A stretch of 64,000 bases of DNA, taken from positions 1 to 64,000 of the forward strand of contig JAAVEO010000040.1 in the NCBI GenBank assembly GCA_014801225.1, in the 5' to 3' direction. A program made the position numbers and the translations under genes. Shown piece after piece: positions 25,925 to 35,167 of this stretch. Source of the DNA: Bacteroides sp. (GTDB lineage: Bacteria; Bacteroidota; Bacteroidia; Bacteroidales; Muribaculaceae). Under the pieces are notes generated by a model. The model was not told where the DNA came from and made no database searches. It saw only the letters and a list, made by a program, of their open reading frames with translations. Numbering within the stretch: position 1 is the stretch's first letter; every line of letters starts with the position of its first letter.

Positions 25925-27076
25925 TCAGTCATAAAGTCTTCTACCGAGCATTTTTTCTCTTTTGTGAATGCGGTGTGTGATCCACATATTCAGAAGAGTC
26001 CATACCAGAATATCAATCACCAATATTAGTGTCGGGGAGAATGTTGAGGATAGAAGAAGGTTGCCTACCATGAAGACAACGCTAAGGAGAAGAATCGCTG
26101 CCAATGCCACTTTTGATTGCAGCCCCATTGAGAGTAATTTATGATGGATATGACTCCTGTCAGGGAGGAATGGATTGCGATGACGCTTAAGGCGATGAAG
26201 TGTGACGCGTACAGAATCAAAACATGGCACCACAAGAGGAGAAAGAGCCAGAATGCAAGGGTTAGCGCCGGTGATATACTTACCCTCCGGAACATTGCGA
26301 AGCACTATGAGGCATAGGAATACGAGAATCATTCCCGTAGTAAGTGACCCTGTGTCGCCCATGAATATTTTCTTCTGTTTCTGTACATTGCCGAATACAT
26401 TATAGTATATGAATGGTACGAGTGTGCCGATGGCGGCACAGGAAATCATGCAGTAGATGAAATCCTTTTCGAGTGCGAGCACCACTGCGTAGAACATCAA
26501 CGCCATTACGCTCAGGCCGGCGGCCAGACCATCAATTCCGTCAATGAGATTTATGGAATTCACTACATATATCACAAGCAATGCTGTTATTATCCATCCT
26601 ATCCAAGCCGGTAATTCATGAATCCATACCAATCCATAGAGATCGGATATATATACTCCGGCAAGAAGCAAGAATATGGCACTGACAATCTGGACAAGAA
26701 ACTTCGCGAGGTAACGCACTCCGACAAGGTCATCGGCGATGCCGACGAGATACAGCATCAGAACAGCACACACCTCGAATAGCAGAGGCACTATACAAGG
26801 AAGGAGCGCATCATACATGGCATCTCCGCTGCCGAATTGTAGATTGATGCCTGCTACCAATGCCAATGACAACAAAATTGAAGGTAGGAAGGCTATCCCT
26901 CCCAGACGTGGCACTATCCCTTGGTGCACCTTGCGGGAATCCTGCTTGTCAAAAAGTTTTTTACGAAAGGCTATAAGGATGATTTGCGGAATAATTATAC
27001 CCGCAATGAGTACCGCCACCCCGAACGAGGCAAGCGAACTCTCCACCCAATATGTAGCCATATCGCAAAGTGTCAT
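25925..27076 (-). CDS. WecA/MraY-family undecaprenyl-phosphate sugar-1-phosphate transferase
   Basis: 383 residues with about ten membrane spans. RKVHQGIVPRLGGIAFLPS near the N terminus, NSINLIDGIDGLAAGLS (catalytic Asp) and KIFMGDTGSLTTGM, then PDRSHIHHKLLSMG, are all conserved in the WecA/TagO group. It loads the first sugar phosphate, usually GlcNAc-1-P or a similar HexNAc, on undecaprenyl phosphate. It is the promoter-proximal gene of the minus-strand polysaccharide operon. The ATG at 27076 is used; a Met at residue 6 is possible. Confidence 0.9.
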   Translation of the reverse strand: MTLCDMATYWVESSLASFGVAVLIAGIIIPQIILIAFRKKLFDKQDSRKVHQGIVPRLGGIAFLPSILLSLALVAGINLQFGSGDAMYDALLPCIVPLLFEVCAVLMLYLVGIADDLVGVRYLAKFLVQIVSAIFLLLAGVYISDLYGLVWIHELPAWIGWIITALLVIYVVNSINLIDGIDGLAAGLSVMALMFYAVVLALEKDFIYCMISCAAIGTLVPFIYYNVFGNVQKQKKIFMGDTGSLTTGMILVFLCLIVLRNVPEGKYITGANPCILALSPLVVPCFDSVRVTLHRLKRHRNPFLPDRSHIHHKLLSMGLQSKVALAAILLLSVVFMVGNLLLSSTFSPTLILVIDILVWTLLNMWITHRIHKREKMLGRRLYD

Positions 27077-27112
27077 TACTTCTTAGTTCTGTACTTTTTG
27101 GTTTTCAAATCG

Positions 27113-27142
27113 CAAAATTACTAATTTTTAGAGTATTTGCAA
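27113..27142 (-). promoter_or_regulatory. Promoter of the polysaccharide operon
   Basis: On the minus strand TTG (27140-27142), a 19-base spacer and TAATTTTG (27113-27120). It starts about 30 bases of leader before the wecA-like ATG and drives genes down to 8545. Confidence 0.6.
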
Positions 27143-27185
27143 TATTTCTACGGTATTAATCACTATACAAACGGAAGAATATATT

Positions 27186-27193
27186 AACTTTGC
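27186..27193 (+). promoter_or_regulatory. -7 box for the Wzi-like gene
   Basis: TAACTTTG on the plus strand, about 60 bases before the ATG at 27254 and divergent from the operon promoter. The -33 element is not obvious. Confidence 0.5.
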
Positions 27194-27253
27194 GTCATAA
27201 TCCGTGGATGGAAGGACATTTTTACCTCTGTCTACCCTTTATCTATAAGAGTC

Positions 27254-28738
27254 ATGCATCCTTTTACCCGATTCTCCCTAAAGGCGATTCTGTCAGTTCT
27301 CCTTTTTGTGGGCGTTTCTTCTCCTGCCCTGCATGCGGCTTGGAATGATTCCATACGATGGAATGCCGAACTCAATGCCACTTTCTCAGCCGGGGAAAAC
27401 ACTCCTTTTTGGCTTGTAAGCAATCTTCAGGGCCTCTCTTCCGTAGAGCGGAATAGCGGATATGTCCGCTTGTCCGCTTTTCATGATATGGACACAACGC
27501 GCCGTTTCACATGGGGTGCCGGTGTGGATCTCGCGGTGCCTTGGCGCTATTCTTCCCCTTTTGTGGTCCAACAGCTGTACGGAGAAGTGAAATATCGCTG
27601 CCTGCAAGCCATGCTTGGAAGTAAAGAGATGTGGGGTTGCTACAATGATCCTCGCCTTTCATCCGGAAATCTTCTGTATTCAGGCAATTCACGTCCTATT
27701 CCGCAGCTTCGTCTCGGCATCTTTGACTATGCTGATATATGGGGTACACGCGGATGGTTGGGCATCAAGGGTTATATAGCCTTTGGAATGTTTACTGATG
27801 ATCGCTGGCAACGTTCATGGGTGGCGGAGAATACAAAACACGTGGATGATGTTCTTTATCATTCGAAGGGGCTATGGTTGCGTAATGGTAATCCCGATAA
27901 GTTCCCTCTTGTATTTGAGGCGGGTATCGAGATGGCAACCCAGTTCGGAGGAGTATCCTACGAAAATGGTAAAGCGATACACATGCCTCATGGACTCAAG
28001 GATTGGTTCAAGGCCGTAGTTCCTTTGAAAGGAGGGGAGGATACTCCTGATGGAGAGCAAGTAAATGTACAAGGTAATATGGTAGGCAACTGGAATTTCT
28101 GTCTATCATGGCTCCCGAAGGAGGATTGGTCGGTGAAAGCATATTTCGAGCATTTCTTTGAAGATCATTCCATGCTCTATATAGATTATCGTTGGCGCGA
28201 CGGTCTCTGGGGTGTGGAGGCTACTTTTCCAAAAAATCCCGTAATATCGGCCTTTGTATATGAATTCCTGCATCTTAAAGATCAGTCGGGACCTTTGCTC
28301 AACGACACTAATGACGGTGTGCCGGAGCAGGTGAGCGGAAATGATAATTACTATAATCATTATATATATCCCGGTTGGCAACATTGGGGTATGGGTATCG
28401 GCAACCCGATGGTTCTCTCTCCAATCTTCAATCGCAACAATCTCCTTTATTTCCGTTCCAATAGAGTTGTGGGACATCATTTCGGATTTTCCGGCAACCC
28501 TACGTCGCAGTTAAGCTACAGGGTGCTTATATCATATTCCCGTAATTGGGGTACATATAATTATCCTCTTGAGCAGGAACAGGACAATTTCAATGCTCTG
28601 GCTGAAGTGACATGGACTCCCAAGAAGCTGAAAGGGTGGCAAGGGACTCTCTCGCTTGCCGGAGACTCCGGACCCTTGATGGGAAAAAGTTTCGGAGTGG
28701 GCATCTGCATCTCCAAGACGGGCTGGCTAAAATTCTGA
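27254..28738 (+). CDS. Wzi-like capsule assembly outer-membrane protein
   Basis: 494 residues. A signal peptide ends near residue 29 (SSPALHAAWN). The rest is rich in amphipathic beta strands with aromatic ends, and segments such as NTPFWLVSNLQGLSSVERNS and WTPKKLKGWQGTLSLAGDSG fit the Wzi/capsule-assembly beta-barrel family, which in other bacteria helps attach capsule to the cell surface. Its position next to, and divergent from, the export operon agrees. This supports the locus making a surface-bound capsule rather than a free slime. Confidence 0.85.
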   Translation: MHPFTRFSLKAILSVLLFVGVSSPALHAAWNDSIRWNAELNATFSAGENTPFWLVSNLQGLSSVERNSGYVRLSAFHDMDTTRRFTWGAGVDLAVPWRYSSPFVVQQLYGEVKYRCLQAMLGSKEMWGCYNDPRLSSGNLLYSGNSRPIPQLRLGIFDYADIWGTRGWLGIKGYIAFGMFTDDRWQRSWVAENTKHVDDVLYHSKGLWLRNGNPDKFPLVFEAGIEMATQFGGVSYENGKAIHMPHGLKDWFKAVVPLKGGEDTPDGEQVNVQGNMVGNWNFCLSWLPKEDWSVKAYFEHFFEDHSMLYIDYRWRDGLWGVEATFPKNPVISAFVYEFLHLKDQSGPLLNDTNDGVPEQVSGNDNYYNHYIYPGWQHWGMGIGNPMVLSPIFNRNNLLYFRSNRVVGHHFGFSGNPTSQLSYRVLISYSRNWGTYNYPLEQEQDNFNALAEVTWTPKKLKGWQGTLSLAGDSGPLMGKSFGVGICISKTGWLKF

Positions 28739-28778
28739 TTTTTCATTTTATTACAATTTTACTTAATCACGTCAAGCA

Positions 28779-29201
28779 ATGACCGGATATAAATTACCTG
28801 CACTCCATACAGCTATTCTTTCTTCTCTTCTTTTTTTTCTGCTGGCGGCCTCCTCATGTAAAAAAGAATATATCAACGGCGATCTCGACGGGCAATGGCG
28901 AGTGGAGGAAATTCTTGTTGACGGAGAGTCGCACAATCCTACGGAGGCTCTTTATTGGAATTTCTCGTTTCATGTTGTGCAATTGTCTCGATATGGAGGG
29001 CCCGTTGCCAATGGAAACCTCTCTTTCGATGGCTCTGTCATAGAGATGGATTTTCCTACAATGCTCTCTGACGATGGTAGGGATATCATTCGGAAATGGG
29101 GAGTCTATTCAAATCCGGCAAAATATACCGTAGAGAGTATTTCCTCTTCCAGACTCACCATAAGAGAGGGCAATGTCATAGTGAAGATGCATAAATACTG
29201 A
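28779..29201 (+). CDS. Lipocalin-like lipoprotein
   Basis: 140 residues with a lipoprotein signal ending at Cys27 (FFLLAASSC). The mature part DLDGQWRVEEILVDGESHNP begins like many Bacteroidales lipocalin-type beta-barrel lipoproteins, and continues with alternating strands to the end (SSRLTIREGNVIVKMHKY). The ligand is unknown. It lies 40 bases after the Wzi-like gene on the same strand and may share its transcript; a link to capsule function is possible but not shown. Confidence 0.65.
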   Translation: MTGYKLPALHTAILSSLLFFLLAASSCKKEYINGDLDGQWRVEEILVDGESHNPTEALYWNFSFHVVQLSRYGGPVANGNLSFDGSVIEMDFPTMLSDDGRDIIRKWGVYSNPAKYTVESISSSRLTIREGNVIVKMHKY

Positions 29202-29297
29202 ATCTCCGTATTTTTTATCTCATCCCGACGGCTCTGATAATACTTCTTCTCTCCACTTTATTTACTGATACGATCTAACCGACCTAAGATAAGCGAA

Positions 29298-31292
29298 ATG
29301 AAAACCAAGAACCTGACCTACACCCCTAAGCAGATTGAGGCCGACCGAAGAGTACTCGAACTGCTGTCGCAATCATTCGGCGACATATCGGCTGCTGCCA
29401 CTGAGATTATCAACTTGGAAGCCATACTGAATCTTCCAAAAGGTACTGAGCATTTTGTGGCTGATATCCACGGCGAATACGAGGCTTTCCAGCACATCCT
29501 AAAGAACGCCTCTGGAAATATCAAACGCATGGTGACAGAGATTTTCTCAGCTACCATGCGGGAAGAGGAGATACGTCAGCTTTGCTCCCTGATTTATTAT
29601 CCCGGGCGTAAGCTTGAATATATCAAGAGCAGTGATGACAATCTCGAGAATTTCTATCAGGTGAGCCTGCATAATCTTATAAAAGTGTTGCAAAGTGTGT
29701 CATCCAAATACACACGCTCGAAAGTGCGTAAGGCTCTACCAAAAGAATTCGCCTATATCATTGAGGAACTTCTTCACGAAGCACCCTCCATTTCCAATAA
29801 ACAAGCCTATTACAACCGAATTATTGAGACCATCATCTCTACCGGTCAGGCTGACAGCTTCATTAAAGCTATATGCCGTGTGATCCAGCGTCTGAGTATC
29901 GACCAGCTTCATATTCTCGGAGATATCTACGACCGTGGCCCCGGCGCACATATCATCATGGATACTCTTTCCACTTATCGAAACTTTGACATTCAATGGG
30001 GTAATCATGATGCCTTGTGGATGGGGGCGGCCGCCGGTAATGATTGCTGTATCGCCAATGTGCTCCGTATATCGTTGCGCTATGACAATATGACCACCCT
30101 CGAAGATGGGTATGGTATCAATCTTGTGCCGCTCGCCACTTTTGCCATAGAGACCTATGGCGATGACCCTTGTCATATCTTCGAGCCGAAAGTACCCGCC
30201 GATGAGTCAAATCTTTCTCTGAAGAACCGTCGTATAATTGCAAAGATGCATAAGGCAATCACTGTGATACAGTTCAAGCTCGAAGCCGCACTCATTGACA
30301 AGCATCCCGAGTGGAAAATGGAGGATAGAAAACTCCTTCATTGTATTGATCGCGAAAAGGGCACTGTCACCATCGATGGAAAGGAATATGTGATGAACGA
30401 TACCAACTTCCCTACAATCGATCCGGAGGATCCGTATCGTCTCACAGATGAAGAGGCTGAGCTCATTGAGAAGCTCTCCCATTCATTCCGTGTCAGCGAG
30501 AAATTGAAATCACACACCGAACTCTTCTTTTCTCACGGATGTATCTATAATATCTGCAATTCCAATCTCCTTTTCCATGCCTCGGTGCCTCTCAATGCTG
30601 ATGGCACTCTCAAAGAGGTGGAAGTGATGGGTAAGAAATTCAAGGGACCCGATCTTCTTCATGAAGTAGGGATGATAATGCGTTCCGCTTTCAATTCCGA
30701 CACTCCGGCCGACAAGCGTGAATACGCCATAGATTATTATTTCTATATATGGTGCGGCCCTGATTCCCCTCTTTTCGATAAGAAGAAGATGGCCACTTTC
30801 GAACGCTACTTCCTTACTGACAAAGAGCCTCGTCACGAAGAGAAGGGACATTACTATCATCGTAGAGATGATGAGCAGACTGTCAATATGATTCTTGACG
30901 CATTCGGAGTGAAAGGTAATCATCGCCACATCATCAACGGCCATGTGCCCGTAAAGGCCGGAGCCGGTGAGAATCCGGTGAAAGCGGGAGGTTCCCTTAT
31001 GGTGATCGATGGAGGCTTCTCAAAGGCATATCATAACACTACAGGTATAGCCGGCTATACATTGGTATATCATAGCCGCGGTATAGAACTTGTGCAACAT
31101 GAGCCTTTCACCTCTGCCGAAGAGGCTGTAAAGACAGGTGCGGATATCATGAGCACTATCCGCATTGTAGAGCCTATGCAGCGCACTTGTGTAAGGGAGA
31201 CAGATAAAGGAGCCGAGCTGCAATCGCAGATCGACGAACTTCTCGAGCTTCTCTACGCCTACCGCCACGGTTTCATCAAGGAACGCAAATAA
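29298..31292 (+). CDS. fbp: Fructose-1,6-bisphosphatase, class III
   Basis: 664 residues, the normal length for the class III (Firmicutes/Bacteroidota) type, which is unrelated to classes I and II. The calcineurin-like metal motifs are clear: FVADIHGEYEAF, ILGDIYDRGPGAHII, QWGNHDALWMGA and, near the end, IINGHVPVKAGAGENPVKAGG with IDGGFSKAYH. It removes the 1-phosphate of fructose-1,6-bisphosphate in gluconeogenesis in the cytoplasm, opposing glycolysis. It stands alone, followed by a very long hairpin. Confidence 0.95.
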   Translation: MKTKNLTYTPKQIEADRRVLELLSQSFGDISAAATEIINLEAILNLPKGTEHFVADIHGEYEAFQHILKNASGNIKRMVTEIFSATMREEEIRQLCSLIYYPGRKLEYIKSSDDNLENFYQVSLHNLIKVLQSVSSKYTRSKVRKALPKEFAYIIEELLHEAPSISNKQAYYNRIIETIISTGQADSFIKAICRVIQRLSIDQLHILGDIYDRGPGAHIIMDTLSTYRNFDIQWGNHDALWMGAAAGNDCCIANVLRISLRYDNMTTLEDGYGINLVPLATFAIETYGDDPCHIFEPKVPADESNLSLKNRRIIAKMHKAITVIQFKLEAALIDKHPEWKMEDRKLLHCIDREKGTVTIDGKEYVMNDTNFPTIDPEDPYRLTDEEAELIEKLSHSFRVSEKLKSHTELFFSHGCIYNICNSNLLFHASVPLNADGTLKEVEVMGKKFKGPDLLHEVGMIMRSAFNSDTPADKREYAIDYYFYIWCGPDSPLFDKKKMATFERYFLTDKEPRHEEKGHYYHRRDDEQTVNMILDAFGVKGNHRHIINGHVPVKAGAGENPVKAGGSLMVIDGGFSKAYHNTTGIAGYTLVYHSRGIELVQHEPFTSAEEAVKTGADIMSTIRIVEPMQRTCVRETDKGAELQSQIDELLELLYAYRHGFIKERK

Positions 31293-31300
31293 CCCGGCCT

Positions 31301-31367
31301 CCACTCCATAGTAAATGCAAAAGCTGAAGTGAGAGAAACTTCGGCTTTTGCATTTACTATGGAGTGG
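31301..31367. terminator. 30-bp stem hairpin after fbp
   Basis: Arms 31301-31330 and 31338-31367 pair over all 30 positions with one G-U pair, around a seven-base GAGAGAA loop. It is unusually long and lacks a T tract; it may act as a bidirectional terminator or RNA stability element between fbp and the convergent island. Confidence 0.7.
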
Positions 31368-31638
31368 AAATTACATTGCAATACAACTACATATTCAAAT
31401 TCTCAAAGAAAATTGACTTATGGTTGACCCCCATCTTTATGTACGCTCAATTTCATTGGTATAAGGTTTCAAAGAATAAGAGCCAAAGCATTTGTTCATT
31501 CTCAGTAACATAAGTGGGATAATGTAATCCTTGTTGAATACTCTCTACCATTGAACTATTCCTGAAGCTCTGTTTGCATTGAGAGTGTTTGATGTAGAAA
31601 ACGGCACTATGCCCACACTATTATCATTATCCATATCC

Positions 31639-33090
31639 TTATTGAAGTCTAAGCATTTGAACAATTATCAATCTTTCCTTTGACATGTTATCTAATAGAA
31701 GTTTCATCCCCTCCTTTAATTCCACTTTTCCTTCTAACGGTACATTTATTTTGTCGTCACCATCATAAACCAAAAGATCCTTTAGCCTTTTGTTGAGAAG
31801 AAACCATATACCATTTTCATTACTAAATAGACAATATGGCTTTTCATCTAGATCTTGTTGAATTATTGAACTTAAACAATGATTGTAGATATGCCTAAAA
31901 TTAAGCTGTTTTTCTTCAGTGACAACCATCCTAAGATTATCTGAGATGAAGTTTCCAAAATTGTGACGAGTATAAAAATTTAGAATTGGATATGAGCCCT
32001 TCACTTTTGTTCCACAAAATGGACATTTAGGACTTGATTCATTATTATAAATAAACCATCGTTCTTCACATTTCGGATTACTACATGGCATCAGAAGTCC
32101 TATGGAATTTTCAGCCGCAATAAACCATTCAAAGGGAGTAGGTCGTTTAATGGGATTATGTAATCCATCAATAAAAGACCTATCAAATAATTCCTTAAGG
32201 AACTTTCCGGATAAAGTATATGGTCTTAATTCCGGATTTCCGTAAGGTTTTTGACTATCCTCCAAGCTAAATCTATCAACGCTATTTGAACTGTCAAATG
32301 GATTTTCGATAAAGAGAGCATTATCTCCAATTGTTAATTCCTCATCACGAACAGGATCATTATCGTTTATCCGCTTCCCTCTTAAGGGATGGCGATGAAA
32401 AAGGAACATATAATTTAATACTGCAAGTGCATGACGATTAGAATAGATAGTTTGTTTATTTGGCCAGTATCCTTGTTTAATTATAACTTCAGGTGCAGCA
32501 AAATCGGGTGAAGGGAGAATTTCTACGTCATCAATTCCGTTTCTACCGATGGAATCCCAAGTAATTAAAAAAATATGGCCATTCACAGGATTGAATAATA
32601 TAGACCTATATGACAAATCATATAAAATCAAATCCTTATTATCAAGTATGGTTAAGACTGCAGCTATCTGTTTAATAGCCTTCAAGAAGGAATACCAATT
32701 TCCTCGATTAGCAATATCCAGAAATTTATTTCTCAGTTTTTCAGAGCAGAACCATTTACCTTCTTGTATTTTATCTTTCAAAATCCCTTCTTTGAAATAG
32801 AATTCCTTTGGATATGAAGATAATATGATTCCCTGATGACCATCGTGAATAATACTACTTAATGGAAGGTTACACCTACCATATAGATATTCATAGGATT
32901 TCTCTTCCTTAAATACTTTGCTCAAATCATCGGCTAAGAACCGCATTCGTGCCTTAAACGCAGCAGATATATTTGATGAGAATAACGCTACTATTCCCTT
33001 TCCATCAGGTAGCATGAAATAATCTGCCACATTATCGCTAGCGAATGAACGACTCATGAACTCCATACAGTTCTTAGAAAGTTTAATCAT
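31639..33090 (-). CDS. Kinase-like protein with zinc ribbon, probable pseudokinase (TerY-P-like)
   Basis: 483 residues. Residues 150-205 read like a protein-kinase core: LILYDLSYRSILFNP (catalytic-loop Asp158), FLITWDSIG where the DFG-type metal-binding motif should be, and PDFAAPEVI like the APE segment. Compared by eye with the usual DLS-x-x-N and L-I-D-x-D patterns, the Asn is Ser163 and the first Asp is Thr177, suggesting weak or absent catalysis. Four cysteines (336, 341, 356, 359) form a zinc ribbon (CSNPKC...CPFC), followed by a beta-rich tail of unknown type. The next gene upstream encodes a vWA protein like TerY, so this resembles the kinase partner of TerY-P systems, without a PP2C phosphatase gene nearby. 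Confidence 0.6.
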   Translation of the reverse strand: MIKLSKNCMEFMSRSFASDNVADYFMLPDGKGIVALFSSNISAAFKARMRFLADDLSKVFKEEKSYEYLYGRCNLPLSSIIHDGHQGIILSSYPKEFYFKEGILKDKIQEGKWFCSEKLRNKFLDIANRGNWYSFLKAIKQIAAVLTILDNKDLILYDLSYRSILFNPVNGHIFLITWDSIGRNGIDDVEILPSPDFAAPEVIIKQGYWPNKQTIYSNRHALAVLNYMFLFHRHPLRGKRINDNDPVRDEELTIGDNALFIENPFDSSNSVDRFSLEDSQKPYGNPELRPYTLSGKFLKELFDRSFIDGLHNPIKRPTPFEWFIAAENSIGLLMPCSNPKCEERWFIYNNESSPKCPFCGTKVKGSYPILNFYTRHNFGNFISDNLRMVVTEEKQLNFRHIYNHCLSSIIQQDLDEKPYCLFSNENGIWFLLNKRLKDLLVYDGDDKINVPLEGKVELKEGMKLLLDNMSKERLIIVQMLRLQ

Positions 33091-33148
33091 GTCGGTGGCT
33101 TAAAAGTTATACAATTGTTGATTAGACCCCACTTACTATTATGAAAAT

Positions 33149-33787
33149 CTACGTATATATTGGAGGTTTAATTGTTTTAATATACGGTAATACCGGTTGG
33201 ACAATTATATCCATTGGACCATCTAGATCAGCTGAAAAATCACGAATAATTGAATTCAAAAACCATTTAAAAGTATCAATAACCTCAATATCTTCCCTGA
33301 GATTCCCCCTTGTGATAAATTCCTTGTCTTGATATACTCCGTCACAGATATGACAAAGGGACGAAACGTCTGCGATCGGACCGATACCAAGTCCAATAGA
33401 ACGTTTAAAATTCTGCTGTATATTTTCTATCTGTAATTCCATCTCTAAAGAATCTTCTATCTGTCCATCTACACATATGAGTAAATAATTACAGTTATAT
33501 GGATTTAATTCAGACAAGATTTCTTTAATGACCGGGACTAATTTAAGCTTCGAATTCTTAGAATACTGAATACCTGATTCAAACTTAAAATTACATAAAT
33601 CTGAACTATCATTTACTTTAGTAAAATCATTGTTTACTAAATACAATGACAGACACATACCCTCTAAAGCGAATGGCTCTCGGCGCTTAGCTGCAATAAA
33701 TTCCTTTAAAGCTGTTTCAAAATAATGGATAAACTGTTTAGTTGAAACTGTATTATCGATGACTATATAGTAATTATAGGTTTTCAT
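33149..33787 (-). CDS. TerY-like von Willebrand A domain protein
   Basis: 212 residues, essentially one vWA domain. It begins KTYNYYIVIDNTVSTKQF, where DNTVS stands in for the DxSxS metal site (Thr in the middle position), and has LLICVDGQIEDS for the second metal motif, like the T-D-G-x-x-T-D of TerY. RSIGLGIGPIADVSSLCHICDG in the last third also fits the TerY shape. Such proteins bind metal and partner proteins in the cytoplasm. It lies 58 bases before the kinase-like gene on the same strand. Role unknown; stress or phage response is the usual suggestion for TerY-type systems, and is inference here. Confidence 0.65.
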   Translation of the reverse strand: MKTYNYYIVIDNTVSTKQFIHYFETALKEFIAAKRREPFALEGMCLSLYLVNNDFTKVNDSSDLCNFKFESGIQYSKNSKLKLVPVIKEILSELNPYNCNYLLICVDGQIEDSLEMELQIENIQQNFKRSIGLGIGPIADVSSLCHICDGVYQDKEFITRGNLREDIEVIDTFKWFLNSIIRDFSADLDGPMDIIVQPVLPYIKTIKPPIYT

Positions 33788-33876
33788 TATGATAGCCGAA
33801 TTTATATTTATATGACTTCATTAGGTTCTTTTAACTCCTGGGAGAAAACAGTCTTACCAAGGATGTTTATCTACAC

Positions 33877-34950
33877 TCATAGTTTATCTCGTTCCTCTTC
33901 AATTCGGTTTACTTTCCAATAACCGGATTTATTACTGCCAATACGTTCAATCAAACCAAGGTTACGCAGTGTAGCTATATGATGTCGCACCATTCGACCA
34001 CTTATTCCAATAGCCTTACCAATTTGCTCAGCACTTGCTCCGGGAGTATTATTAAGCAGAGATGCAACATGCCATACAACTTCTGCGACCTGAGGATATT
34101 TAGAACGTACGTTATTAGGAAATATATTAGGAATATTATTGGGAAATATACCCTGAACTTTAATAGGAACATACTCAAGAGTTCCACCTAAAGATTCAGT
34201 TTCCCCTCTTGTAAGAGCATCAAGAATCTCACCAAGCATAAACTCAATGAACTTAGTTGACTCTCCGGCTACTGTAGAATTGGTGATAGCATCGTAATAG
34301 GCTTCTTGATTGGAGAATACCATATTCTCAACAGGTAGATGAGCAAACAGTGGATGAAGCTTAGATAAAATGAGAGATTGCCATAAACGTCCTATACGAC
34401 CATTGCCGTCTACAAAGGGATGGATAAACTCAAATTCATAATGAAACACACATGAACGAATAAGAAGATGGTCATCTGCGCCCTTAAGCCATTCAAAAAG
34501 TTCTGACATTAATACCGAAACTCGATCAGCAGGCGGAGCCATATGAACACACCCGGTATTACCAAAAACTCCTACGCCTTTACTCCGCCAATGTCCCGGA
34601 TTGTCAACCAACGATTGCATCATTGTTTTATGGGCTAAAAGCAAATCTTTTTCATCAAATGGGTTGAGCGTAGAAAAAAGGTCGTAAGTGGCTATAGCAT
34701 TCTTTACCTCCTGAACCTCACGCAAGGGCGCAACAACGTTTCTTCCATTGATGATGTCGCGCACCTGTCCTTCAGTAAGTTCATTGCCTTCAATTGCAAG
34801 TGAACTATGTATCGTCTTGATTCGGTTTGCCTTACGCAAGCGAAGTTGAGTATCTCGCTCCAAAAAAATAGCGTAACGCTCAATCTTAGCTGAAATCTCA
34901 GCTACCAGATTGAGTATCTGAGATGTTATTTTAAAGGGTGGTGTGTACAT
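33877..34950 (-). CDS. Fic-domain protein with winged-helix C terminus
   Basis: 357 residues. The Fic motif HPFVDGNGRIGR is intact at 177-188, so AMP transfer (or related modification) is expected. An inhibitory-helix motif of the S-x-x-x-E-G/N type, SLAIEGN, lies at 50-56 ahead of the Fic core, as in self-inhibited class II Fic proteins. A C-terminal winged helix-turn-helix (about residues 285-345: TPGASAEQIGKAIGISGRMVRHHIATL) suggests DNA binding and perhaps autoregulation. It heads the island with the vWA and kinase-like genes, 90 bases apart, and could be in one transcript with them or simply adjacent. Targets are unknown. Confidence 0.88.
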   Translation of the reverse strand: MYTPPFKITSQILNLVAEISAKIERYAIFLERDTQLRLRKANRIKTIHSSLAIEGNELTEGQVRDIINGRNVVAPLREVQEVKNAIATYDLFSTLNPFDEKDLLLAHKTMMQSLVDNPGHWRSKGVGVFGNTGCVHMAPPADRVSVLMSELFEWLKGADDHLLIRSCVFHYEFEFIHPFVDGNGRIGRLWQSLILSKLHPLFAHLPVENMVFSNQEAYYDAITNSTVAGESTKFIEFMLGEILDALTRGETESLGGTLEYVPIKVQGIFPNNIPNIFPNNVRSKYPQVAEVVWHVASLLNNTPGASAEQIGKAIGISGRMVRHHIATLRNLGLIERIGSNKSGYWKVNRIEEERDKL

Positions 34951-35046
34951 CCTCTTCAGGAATTTAAGAGTTTCTTTACCTCGAGGCTTAACAGTTTGTC
35001 AGACTAATTCTCCTCAATGTATTTACCAACTTCCATAATGATATAT

Positions 35047-35087
35047 TTCTTCCACCTCCTCTCCAAATCCGGAAGGAGGTAGAAGAA
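35047..35087 (-). terminator. Terminator of prfB
   Basis: A 14-bp stem (35047-35060 with 35074-35087). The single mismatch on the plus strand becomes a G-U pair on the minus strand, supporting the orientation of prfB. Confidence 0.6.
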
Positions 35088-35167
35088 AATTTTATTTTGA
35101 AAAGAGCTTCAATACCGGCGAGCAAAGGCTTGGTTTGAGCCTTTATCTGAAATCATGTTCTATAGGA

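Noticed and set aside
33091..33876. A PP2C phosphatase gene completing a TerY-P triad
   Set aside because: Only the vWA gene fits here; no D-G-x-G type phosphatase motif was found in any adjacent frame.
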